A DNA stretch of 64,000 bases from Sphingomonas sp. SUN039 (GTDB taxonomy: Bacteria > Pseudomonadota > Alphaproteobacteria > Sphingomonadales > Sphingomonadaceae), in assembly GCF_024758725.1 (NCBI RefSeq), contig NZ_CP096972.1, positions 2,338,001 through 2,402,000 on the forward strand, written 5' to 3'. Positions 9,492 through 17,793 of this stretch are shown here, one piece after another. The notes beneath the pieces were generated by a model. The model saw only the letters and a program-made list of their open reading frames with translations, was not told the DNA's origin and ran no database searches. How positions within the stretch are numbered: position 1 is the first letter of the stretch; each line of letters begins with the position of its first letter. The position numbers and the translations under genes were made by a program.

Positions 9492-10216
9492 GACAACCGC
9501 CCCAGAGCGTCCAGCGCCGCCGCTTCCAGCTTGTCCTGCGCCTCCGCCCCCGCAAACACCTCACTCACGAACGCCTGCAGCAACAGCGTCTGCGCGTCCT
9601 CCGGCGGAATCCCGCGCGCGGCGAGATAGAACAGCGCGGTCTTGTCGAGTTCGCCGACCGTCGCGCCGTGCGCGCATTTCACGTCGTCGGCGTAGATTTC
9701 GAGTTCGGGTTTCGAATTGGCGGTCGCGGTGCGGCTGAGCAGCATCGCCTTGACCGATTGCACGCTGTCGGTCTTTTGCGCGTCGCGCGCGACGGCGACC
9801 TTGCCGAGGTAGCTGCCCGTCGCCGACCCGCCGAGGACCGAGCGCACGACCTGATTGCTGGTCGCGTTCGGCTCGATATGGCGGACGGTGGTGACGATTT
9901 CGAGGTTGGCCTCCCCGCCGCCGATCTGGACCGCGCCGAATTCGAAATGCGCGCCGTCGTGGAGCGTCACGTCGATGGCAATGCGGCCATAACCAGCGCC
10001 CTCGTTCAACACATGAAAGTCCATCCGCGCGCCCGCGCCGAGGGTGATGGCGAAGTCATGGATGCCGCTGTCGGCGATCAGATAGCGCTTCGCTGTCTCG
10101 CCCGCCGCAGCCACAATCTCGGTTGCAGGCTGCACGGGCCACAAGCGCGCGACAGCCTCCAAATCGCTATACCGCCACGCCTCATCCTTACGGGTGGGGA
10201 GAACAAGGGCGGTCAC
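9488..10216 (-). CDS. sufD: SufD, Fe-S cluster assembly scaffold subunit
   Basis: A 242-residue SufD, shorter than the enterobacterial protein of about 420 residues but typical in having the C-terminal beta-helical SufBD core. Recognisable parts are RKDEAWRYSDLEAV near the N-terminus and the conserved C-terminal ADDVKCAHGATVGELD. It pairs with SufB and SufC in the scaffold complex. GTG 10216 is preferred because AAAGGG lies eight bases upstream; another GTG at 10225 is possible. That ribosome binding site is contributed by repeat B at 10226-10374. Its stop overlaps the sufS start. Confidence 0.92.
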   Translation of the reverse strand: MTALVLPTRKDEAWRYSDLEAVARLWPVQPATEIVAAAGETAKRYLIADSGIHDFAITLGAGARMDFHVLNEGAGYGRIAIDVTLHDGAHFEFGAVQIGGGEANLEIVTTVRHIEPNATSNQVVRSVLGGSATGSYLGKVAVARDAQKTDSVQSVKAMLLSRTATANSKPELEIYADDVKCAHGATVGELDKTALFYLAARGIPPEDAQTLLLQAFVSEVFAGAEAQDKLEAAALDALGRLS

Positions 10217-10225
10217 AGAACGCAC

Positions 10226-10374
10226 CCTTTGCGCCTTTTTTTTACTTTGCGCCTTTGCGTTAAACCTCTTCCCTTCGTTGCAACTGTGTACGCGCCAAAA
10301 GTGTGGGACAGGGTTTCACGCGAAGGCGCAAAGAAGAAGGAAAGACGCAAAGAAGGAATAAGGCCTGCGGCGCT
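10226..10374. repeat. Repeat B, copy 1, between sufC and sufD
   Basis: The left half has CCTTTGCGCC and ACTTTGCGCCTTTGCGTTAA, and the right half has TTTCACGCGAAGGCGCAAAG and GAAAGACGCAAAGAAGG, so the halves can pair. It ends AGGCCTGCGGCGCT. The same arms and the same end occur at 13146-13276 between rrf2 and sufB. The element occupies nearly all of the sufC-sufD gap. Confidence 0.88.
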
Positions 10375-10382
10375 AACGCTCG

Positions 10383-11219
10383 TCATGCCGCCAGTTCCCT
10401 ATAGCCTTCGCGCTCCAGTTCGAGCGCGAGTTCGGGGCCGCCGGTGCGGGTGATGCGGCCACCGTCGAGGACGTGGACGAAGTCCGGCTTCACATAATCG
10501 AGCAGACGCTGGTAGTGCGTGATCAGCAGCACCGCTTTGTCCGGTTTGCGCATGATCCGGTTGATACCGTCGCCGACGACGCGCAGCGCATCGATGTCGA
10601 GGCCGCTGTCGGTCTCGTCGAGGATCGCCAGCGCGGGGTCGATGATGCCCATCTGCACCATCTCGTTGCGCTTCTTTTCGCCGCCCGAAAAGCCGACGTT
10701 CACCGGGCGCTTGAGCATGTCGTAATCCATGCCCAGTGCCGCCGCCTGAGCGCGCGCGATCTTCAGGAACTCGCCCCCCGACAGCGGCGCTTCGCCGCGC
10801 GATTTGCGCTGCGCGTTGAGCGCCTCGCGCAGGAACTGGACGTTCGACACGCCGGGGATTTCGACCGGGTATTGGAAGCCGAGGAACAGGCCTGCGGCGG
10901 CGCGTTCGTGGGGGGCGAGAGCGAGGAGGTCGACCGACTTGCCTGAGCTTGTCGAAGGCCTTCCTTCTTCCTTCTCGACTGCACCAGAGGAAGAAGGGGC
11001 TTCGACAAGCTCAGCCAAGTCGGTTTTGGGGCGGAAGCGCACCTCACCCCCCGTCACCTCATAACCCGGCCGCCCGGCCAGCACATAGCCCAGCGTCGAT
11101 TTCCCCGCGCCGTTCGGCCCCATGATCGCATGGATCTCGCCCGCGTTTACAGTGAGCGAAAGCCCCTTGAGGATCGGCTTGTCGCCGACGTTGGCGAGCA
11201 GGTTATTAATTTGGAGCAC
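10383..11219 (-). CDS. sufC: SufC ATPase with a 30-residue repeat-encoded insertion
   Basis: A 278-residue ABC-type ATPase that energises the SufBCD scaffold. Walker A is GPNGAGKS (34-41), the Q-loop region is FLGFQYPVEIPG, the signature is GFSGGEKKR and Walker B is LAILDETDSGLD. Standard SufC is about 248 residues. The extra length is explained by a palindromic element that adds exactly 30 codons at about residues 66-95 (from DLAELVEA to STSSGKSV), in the loop between the first beta-strands and the DLLALAPHERA segment. All ATPase motifs are intact, so the protein is probably functional. The GTG start at 11219 lies four bases after the preceding gene; its ribosome binding site is weak. Confidence 0.95.
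   Translation of the reverse strand: MLQINNLLANVGDKPILKGLSLTVNAGEIHAIMGPNGAGKSTLGYVLAGRPGYEVTGGEVRFRPKTDLAELVEAPSSSGAVEKEEGRPSTSSGKSVDLLALAPHERAAAGLFLGFQYPVEIPGVSNVQFLREALNAQRKSRGEAPLSGGEFLKIARAQAAALGMDYDMLKRPVNVGFSGGEKKRNEMVQMGIIDPALAILDETDSGLDIDALRVVGDGINRIMRKPDKAVLLITHYQRLLDYVKPDFVHVLDGGRITRTGGPELALELEREGYRELAA
10934..11023. repeat. Palindromic element A, copy 2, inserted in frame in sufC
   Basis: A 90-base inverted repeat with arms CCGACTTGCCTGAGCTTGTC and GACAAGCTCAGCCAAGTCGG and a central CTTCTTCC/GGAAGAAG segment. The length is a multiple of three, so the sufC frame continues. The left arm on the coding strand is read in the same frame as in sufS (DLxELVE), while the other arm is read in a different frame (STSSGKSV here, FDKLSQV in sufS). 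Confidence 0.93.
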
Positions 11220-11223
11220 TGTC

Positions 11224-11624
11224 TTATTTCACCCTACATTCCAACAAGAACTGTTGGAGCTGAACATCGAGCGCATTTCGCTCAATATCTAGAAACTTCA
11301 TCTCCATTTTTATGCCGTCTAGCTTTCTTGACAATGCATCTAGACGCTTCTCGATGTTTCTCTCATTGTGCTTTTGACTGAATGCTCGTCCGATAGGATT
11401 CATCGATATCGATTCGACTTGTAAATCAATTAAATCGGAACGTTGCTGTATCGTAAGTTTCGCTGCTAACGTCAGCCTGAACATTTCCGCTTGTATTCGA
11501 TCGTGATCAACTTTCTGGGAACTTCTAAATTGTGTAGTATCACAAGTCGTGCCAGCAGTTGCAAGCTGCGAAACTATGCTTGAAAAACCGAGAAAAATGA
11601 GTACGACAAGAGTTGAAGGCCTCA

Positions 11625-11625
<1 letters not shown>
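11224..11625 (-). CDS. AT-rich orphan gene in the suf operon, exported coiled-coil protein
   Basis: A 133-residue protein that I do not recognise. It starts with a hydrophobic signal sequence (MRPSTLVVLIFLGFSSIV, possible cleavage after ATA), has one cysteine near the mature N-terminus and one near the C-terminus, and its second half is charged and predicted helical, consistent with a coiled coil (RNIEKRLDALSRKLDGIKME). The base composition is visibly AT-richer than all neighbours and codons such as AAA, ATA and TTA are common, pointing to recent acquisition. Its ATG overlaps the sufB stop (TGATG) and its stop is four bases before sufC, so it is built into the operon. No link to cluster assembly is evident. 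Confidence 0.7.
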
Positions 11626-13115
<1,490 letters not shown>

Positions 13116-13145
13116 TAAAACGCTCCCCGCGCCGCAGGCATTAAA

Positions 13146-13276
13146 CCTTTGCGCCTTTTCTCTACTTTGCGCCTTTGCGTTAAATCTTTTCTCCCGTCGC
13201 CGTCGGCAAGAAGGGTTTCACGCGAAGCCGCAAAGAAGAGGGAAAGACGCAAAGAAGGGGGGAGGCCTGCGGCGCT
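13146..13276. repeat. Repeat B, copy 2, between rrf2 and sufB
   Basis: It carries the same halves as copy 1: CCTTTGCGCC, ACTTTGCGCCTTTGCGTTAA, TTTCACGCGAAG, GAAAGACGCAAAGAAGG and the end AGGCCTGCGGCGCT. It fills the gap between the regulator and sufB, so operon mRNA contains a long foldable stretch at this point. Confidence 0.88.
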
Positions 13277-13284
13277 TGGGCGTG

Positions 13285-13695
13285 TCATGCGTGCACTTCC
13301 GCCAGTTGGGTCAGTGGCACCGCCGCCAGCGCGCCGCGCACCGCGCCATTAACGGCACCCCAGTGCGGCTTGGTCTGGCAGCTGCCCTCCAGCCCGCAAT
13401 CATGGCGACCGGTCTCGACGCATGGAGTCATCGCAATCGGCCCTTCGATGGCTTCGATAATGTCGGCCAGATTGATCGCTGCCGCCGGGCGCGTCAGTCG
13501 GAAACCGCCGCCAGTGCCGCGCAACGACGACAGCAGCCCGGCATGGCTTAGCCGCTGCATCAGTTTCTGCGCGGTGGGGAGCGGCACGCCGGTTTCGGCG
13601 CTCAATTGCGTCGCCGACAGCCGCGTCCCGCAGCGGTGGCGGGCAGCGGCGCTCATCATCACGATGGCGTAATCGGCCTGGGCAGTGAGTCGCAT
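13285..13695 (-). CDS. Rrf2/IscR-type iron-sulfur regulator of the suf operon
   Basis: A 136-residue Rrf2-family transcription regulator. The N-terminal winged helix-turn-helix starts MRLTAQADYAIVMM, and a three-cysteine cluster (C92, C100, C106) in the C-terminal part matches the [2Fe-2S] ligands of IscR-like proteins, with wider spacing than the 92/98/104 of E. coli IscR. It is the promoter-proximal gene of the suf operon, which implies cluster-dependent feedback on the operon. An inverted repeat lies just upstream of its start. SufR-like or IscR-like naming is undecided. Confidence 0.9.
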   Translation of the reverse strand: MRLTAQADYAIVMMSAAARHRCGTRLSATQLSAETGVPLPTAQKLMQRLSHAGLLSSLRGTGGGFRLTRPAAAINLADIIEAIEGPIAMTPCVETGRHDCGLEGSCQTKPHWGAVNGAVRGALAAVPLTQLAEVHA

Positions 13696-13700
13696 GTTGT

Positions 13701-13723
13701 AATCGGATATAATCGATCCGATT
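13701..13723. promoter_or_regulatory. Candidate Rrf2 operator, AATCGGAT-N7-ATCCGATT
   Basis: A perfect inverted repeat with 8-base arms and a 7-base spacer ends six bases before the rrf2 start codon. The spacer and arms include an AT-rich ATTATAT stretch that could be the -10 element on the minus strand. Its position suits autoregulation; binding is inferred. Confidence 0.5.
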
Positions 13724-13740
13724 GAAAAGTCACGCTTCAG

Positions 13741-14604
13741 CTAGGCCTTGGTCACCAGCGGGTCGAGCTCGTCGAATTCGCTGCGCTTGAGCGTCAGCGC
13801 CGCCAGCGTCGGCAGATCGGTGTGGATGTGTGTCGGCGTGACCCCGGTAAACGCCTTGATCTCGCGGATGAAATGCGACTGGTCGTAAAAGCCGCCGTCG
13901 AGCAGTGCGTCGGCGTTCGACTGCCCTCTTGCCATGGCGATGGTCGCCTTCAGCGCGCGATATTTGCGCGCGAGCATCTTCGGCGGGGAGCCGTAATAGG
14001 CATTGCAGCGCCGCTCGACTTGGCGGCGCGACAGGCCGGTCGCACGGACGAGATCGTCGACCTCCGGATAGGGCGACGCGAGCCAGTCATCGACGATGCG
14101 GGTGAAATCGAGCGCAATTGTGCGCCCCTGCGCGATTAGCCGACGGGCCAGCGCGCTGCCGACGGCAACGCGCTCGTCGAAGGTCGTGCACGCCGACAGT
14201 GCTTCGGGTGCGCCACGGACGTCGTCGCCGAGCAATTCGACCGCATCGACCACGCGGTTGACGAGCAGCGAGGCCTCGAAATCGAGCAAGGTTCCCCAGC
14301 CGGCGGGGAGCAGCCCGACGCCGATGGTGTGCACCGGGCCGCGCATCGAGATATGCGTGGGACCGGTGGTCGGGCCGACGATCTGGATCTTGGGGACGCG
14401 CTGCACGTGCCCGTCGGCAAAGCGATACTCGCCCTCGCCGGCCAGGTTGATGCGGAATTGGGCGAGGTCGGCCTTGTCGGTGTCCTCGAAGGACGGGACG
14501 TCGGCGCGGAACTCGTAGAAAACGGACAAGTGCGCGCGCAGGTCTTCGGGCGGCATCGCATAGTCGAGCGTCACGGCGCCCGTTGGCTGCACTGCATCAC
14601 CCAT
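13741..14604 (-). CDS. AraC-family transcriptional regulator
   Basis: A 287-residue regulator. The C-terminal AraC/XylS DNA-binding domain (about residues 175-265) contains the two helix-turn-helix units, visible in DDLVRATGLSRRQVERRCN and the typical end ALLDGGFYDQSHFIREIKAF. The first 170 residues form an unrecognised ligand-sensing domain. The ATG at 14604 is the only good start. The gene stands alone, upstream of and reading toward rrf2, and its target is unknown. Confidence 0.88.
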   Translation of the reverse strand: MGDAVQPTGAVTLDYAMPPEDLRAHLSVFYEFRADVPSFEDTDKADLAQFRINLAGEGEYRFADGHVQRVPKIQIVGPTTGPTHISMRGPVHTIGVGLLPAGWGTLLDFEASLLVNRVVDAVELLGDDVRGAPEALSACTTFDERVAVGSALARRLIAQGRTIALDFTRIVDDWLASPYPEVDDLVRATGLSRRQVERRCNAYYGSPPKMLARKYRALKATIAMARGQSNADALLDGGFYDQSHFIREIKAFTGVTPTHIHTDLPTLAALTLKRSEFDELDPLVTKA

Positions 14605-14922
14605 GTTGCGCCCGTTATTATAAGCCCCGGTTGATTTCAGGCTATGCGCTTCACAAGCAAATGAAAAGTCGCAGGAGCGATGTCGGACGATGCAAATATT
14701 GCGTCGGATGGCCCGAAAAAAAGGGGCCCGGACAGTTTCCCGTCCGGGCCGCCAGGAAAAGGTTTCCGCGTGGACGAGCCCCGCGAAGCCCTTCGGGTCG
14801 CAGGAATGTGTCTAAACGTTACGTTTGCGAGTCGTATTGGATGGAATCGACATATCGAAAAACTTCACCATTGCCGAAAGCTGCTTTGACGGCGTGCGCG
14901 ACGGGCGATAGCCGCAACCGCC
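14605..14922. other. Intergenic region between the AraC gene and pyrD (divergent)
   Basis: The 318 bases hold promoters for the divergent araC-type gene and pyrD. They also contain a strong minus-strand intrinsic terminator at 14716-14750. A short minus-strand reading frame (start about 14870, MVKFFDMSIPSNTTRKRNV) precedes the terminator but has no clear ribosome binding site, so I do not call it a gene. A plus-strand frame at 14680-14889 has atypical codon use and is rejected. Confidence 0.5.
14716..14750 (-). terminator. Intrinsic terminator on the minus strand, with no annotated gene upstream
   Basis: Read on the minus strand, a perfect 9-base stem (GGCCCGGAC/GTCCGGGCC) with an 8-base loop is followed by CC and seven T residues. 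The plus-strand direction has no T-run. No minus-strand protein gene lies between here and the plus-strand pyrD, so it may end a short RNA or act as a leader attenuator for the AraC gene 110 bases downstream. Confidence 0.75.
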
Positions 14923-15966
14923 ATGTCGCTGTTCGATCTTGCCCGCCCTGCCCTGTTCCGCCTCGACCCCGAACGCGCGCACGGCATGACGCTCGCGGCG
15001 CTGAAGGTCGCGCCGTGGCGGACGGTGCGGCACGATCCGGTGCTGGCGACACAAGTGGCGGGACTGGACTTCCCCTCGCCGGTCGGGCTCGCTGCCGGGT
15101 TCGACAAGGATGCCGAGGTGCCCGATGCAATGCTGGGGCTGGGCTTCGGCTTTGTCGAGGTGGGCACGCTGACCCCGTTGCCGCAAGAAGGAAACCCGCG
15201 CCCGCGCCTGTTCCGGCTGGAGGAGGACGAGGCAGTCATCAACCGGATGGGGTTCAACAATCGCGGGCAGACGGCGGCGCTGGAACGGCTGGAACGGCGC
15301 AAGCGGCGCAAGCGGCGCGGTGTGGTCGGAATCAATATCGGCGCGAACAAGGACGCGGTGGACCGGATCGGCGATTATGTCGCGGGCGTGCGGGCGATGG
15401 CGGGGGTCGCCGACTATCTGACGGTCAATATCTCGTCGCCGAACACGCCGGGGCTGCGCGGTTTGCAGGATTTGGGGCCGCTGACCGAGTTGCTGACGGC
15501 CATCGGCGACGTGCGCGTTGCGGGCGGGCCGCCGCTGTTTCTGAAAGTCGCGCCCGACCTGACCGACGGCGACATCGACGGGATTGTGAAGGCGGCATCG
15601 GGTCGAGTCGATGCGCTGGTCGTTTCCAACACAACGATCATGCGGTTCGAAAACCTGCGTTCGCCGCACAAAAGCGAGGCGGGCGGGCTGTCGGGCAAGC
15701 CCCTGCGCGGCCATGCCTATGAGCGACTCCGCGATTTCCGCCGCGCGACCGGCGGCACGATCCCGCTGATCGGGGTCGGCGGCATCGATTGCGCGGAGGA
15801 AGCCTATGCCCGGATCCGCAGCGGCGCGGCGCTGGTCCAGCTCTATTCCGCGCTGGTCTATCGCGGCCCCGGCCTCGCGCGCGAAATCGCCGACGGCCTC
15901 GCCCGCCAATTGAAACACGACGGTTTTGCCAGCGTCGCCGAAGCCGTGGGGGTAGACGCGGTTTAG
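14923..15966 (+). CDS. pyrD: Dihydroorotate dehydrogenase (quinone), class 2
   Basis: A 347-residue FMN enzyme of pyrimidine biosynthesis that oxidises dihydroorotate to orotate and passes electrons to quinone at the inner membrane. Class 2 marks are the N-terminal extension that contacts the membrane, GLAAGFDKDAEVPD, the catalytic serine region NISSPNTPGLRGLQ and the FMN-binding GVGGI near the C-terminus. An unusual basic run (ERRKRRKRRG, about residues 124-133) follows FNNRGQTAALERL. Length is typical. The ribosome binding site before 14923 is weak. Confidence 0.96.
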   Translation: MSLFDLARPALFRLDPERAHGMTLAALKVAPWRTVRHDPVLATQVAGLDFPSPVGLAAGFDKDAEVPDAMLGLGFGFVEVGTLTPLPQEGNPRPRLFRLEEDEAVINRMGFNNRGQTAALERLERRKRRKRRGVVGINIGANKDAVDRIGDYVAGVRAMAGVADYLTVNISSPNTPGLRGLQDLGPLTELLTAIGDVRVAGGPPLFLKVAPDLTDGDIDGIVKAASGRVDALVVSNTTIMRFENLRSPHKSEAGGLSGKPLRGHAYERLRDFRRATGGTIPLIGVGGIDCAEEAYARIRSGAALVQLYSALVYRGPGLAREIADGLARQLKHDGFASVAEAVGVDAV

Positions 15967-15989
15967 CATCGCGCCCTAGGATGCCGTCC

Positions 15990-17657
15990 ATGATCCGCAA
16001 ACTCATCGGGCTGCTCGCCCTCTTCGCCGCCCAGCCCGTCCTTGCCGATGGGGGAGCCGTCTCCGCCGCCGACCCGCGCGCTGCCGAGGCCGGGCAGGAA
16101 ATCCTGCGCCAGGGAGGCAGCGCCGCCGACGCCGCGATGGCGATGATGCTGGCGCTGACCGTGGTCGAGCCGCAGTCCTCGGGCATCGGTGGCGGCGGGT
16201 TCATCCTGTACCACGACGCGAAGACCGGACGGATCGGCACGATCGACGGCCGCGAAAAGGCACCCGCAAGCGCGAAACCCGAATTGTTTCTCGGCGCGGA
16301 CGGCAAACCGCTCCCCTTCATCCAGGCTTTTCCCGGCGGCAAGTCGGTCGGCGTGCCCGGCAATATCCGCCTGATGGAACGTGTCCATGCCCGCTGGGGC
16401 AAGCTCGCCTGGGGCAAGCTGTTCCAGCCCGCGATCAAGCTGGCTGAGGACGGCTATACCGTCAGCGGCCCGACCGCCGCGCTGCTCCGCACCGTCGCGC
16501 CCTTGTGGAAGGATTTTCCGGCGGCGCGCGCGATTTATTGGGATGGCGACCGGCCCAAGGCGGAAGGGTCGACCGTCAAGAACCCGGCGCTCGCCGCCAC
16601 CCTGCGCCGTATCGCCAAGGGCGGTGCACGGGCGTTCTACGCGGGACAGACCGGCCGCGCGATCACCGCCACCGTCGCCGGTTCGACCCGCAGCCCGACG
16701 CAACTGACCGCAGCCGATCTCGCCGCCTATAAGGTCGTCGACCGCGCCGCCGTCTGCCGTCCGTACCGCCAGTATAAAGTCTGCGGCATGGGCCCACCGT
16801 CGTCGGGCGCAACCACCGTGCTGCAAATGCTCGGCATGATCGAGCGCTTCGACATGAAGGCATTGGGGCCGGACAGCCCGGTCGGCTGGCATCTGATCGC
16901 CGAGGCCATGGGGCTGGGCTATGCCGACCGTGAAAAATATCTGGGCGATCCGGGGTTTGTGAAAGTGCCGGTCGCGGGGCTGCTCGATCCGGCCTACGTC
17001 AAATCGCGCTCGGCGCTGATTTCCGAAAAGACCTCGCTGGCGAAATACGAGGCGGGCACCCCGCCGGGGGCCGAGGCGCGCACCGCTGCGCTGTCGTCCG
17101 AAGTTGCGGGCACCACGCATTTCGTCGCGGTCGACGGGAGCGGCAATGTCGCGAGCATGACCTCGACCGTCGAAGGGCCGTTCGGCAGCCAGCTGATTGC
17201 CGAAGGGTTCGTCCTCAACAATGAGCTGACCGATTTCACCTTTGCCCCCGTCAAGGACGGCGCGCCGGTGGCCAACGCCGTCGCGGCAGGCAAGCGGCCC
17301 TTGTCCTCGATGTCGCCGACGATCGTTTACGGCCCCGATGGCAAGGTCGTGCTCGCGGTCGGCTCGGCGGGCGGCAAACGCATCATCATGCATGTCATGA
17401 AGGCGCTAGTCGGCGTGCTCGACTGGGGACTGCCCGCCAAGAACGCGCTGGGCTTGCCCAACATCTATTTCGGCGGCGACGCCATCCTGGTCGAACAGGG
17501 GACGAAGCTGTCGGCGATGTCGAACGAATTGGCAGCACTCGGGCGTACGGTGGTGTCCACCGACCTCGGCTCGAAACTGAACGCGGTCGAGCGCACGTCC
17601 AAGGGCTGGGTCGGGGCCGCAGATCCGCGCAGCAAGGGCGAGGCGCTGAGCGAGTGA
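15990..17657 (+). CDS. ggt: Gamma-glutamyltranspeptidase
   Basis: A 555-residue periplasmic enzyme that transfers or hydrolyses the gamma-glutamyl group of glutathione and related peptides. A signal peptide (MIRKLIGLLALFAAQPVLA) is followed by the large-subunit segment GGSAADAAMAMMLALTVVEP. Autoprocessing should occur before T375 in AGTTHFVAVD, creating the nucleophilic N-terminal threonine of the small subunit. SSMSPTIV and the glycine pair in GSAGGKRII are also conserved. ATG 15990 is preferred because AGG lies nine bases upstream; an ATG at 15981 is in frame. It follows pyrD by 23 bases. Confidence 0.95.
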   Translation: MIRKLIGLLALFAAQPVLADGGAVSAADPRAAEAGQEILRQGGSAADAAMAMMLALTVVEPQSSGIGGGGFILYHDAKTGRIGTIDGREKAPASAKPELFLGADGKPLPFIQAFPGGKSVGVPGNIRLMERVHARWGKLAWGKLFQPAIKLAEDGYTVSGPTAALLRTVAPLWKDFPAARAIYWDGDRPKAEGSTVKNPALAATLRRIAKGGARAFYAGQTGRAITATVAGSTRSPTQLTAADLAAYKVVDRAAVCRPYRQYKVCGMGPPSSGATTVLQMLGMIERFDMKALGPDSPVGWHLIAEAMGLGYADREKYLGDPGFVKVPVAGLLDPAYVKSRSALISEKTSLAKYEAGTPPGAEARTAALSSEVAGTTHFVAVDGSGNVASMTSTVEGPFGSQLIAEGFVLNNELTDFTFAPVKDGAPVANAVAAGKRPLSSMSPTIVYGPDGKVVLAVGSAGGKRIIMHVMKALVGVLDWGLPAKNALGLPNIYFGGDAILVEQGTKLSAMSNELAALGRTVVSTDLGSKLNAVERTSKGWVGAADPRSKGEALSE

Positions 17658-17662
17658 TATCT

Positions 17663-17790
17663 CCCTCTCCCTGAAGGGGAGAGGGACAGGCGCGCAGCGC
17701 CAGGGAGAGGAGAGTGCCGAGAGCCGGGAAACCCGGCCCCTCTCCCTCGCTCGCTGCGCTCGCATTTCCCTCTCCCCTTTAAGGAGAGGG
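17663..17790. repeat. Palindromic intergenic repeat, CCCTCTCC/GGAGAGGG type
   Basis: Nested hairpins: CCCTCTCCCTGAAGGGGAGAGGG at the left, GCCGGGAAACCCGGC in the centre, and CCCTCTCCCCTTTAAGGAGAGGG at the right (each given as the palindrome core). It fills the gap after ggt. Its right arm supplies the AAGGAG that precedes the acyl-CoA ligase start codon. Confidence 0.8.
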
Positions 17791-17793
17791 AGG

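Noticed and set aside
14680-14889. Plus-strand reading frame of 69 codons before pyrD
   Set aside because: It runs through the intrinsic terminator hairpin, its codon use is atypical and its product has no recognisable motif.
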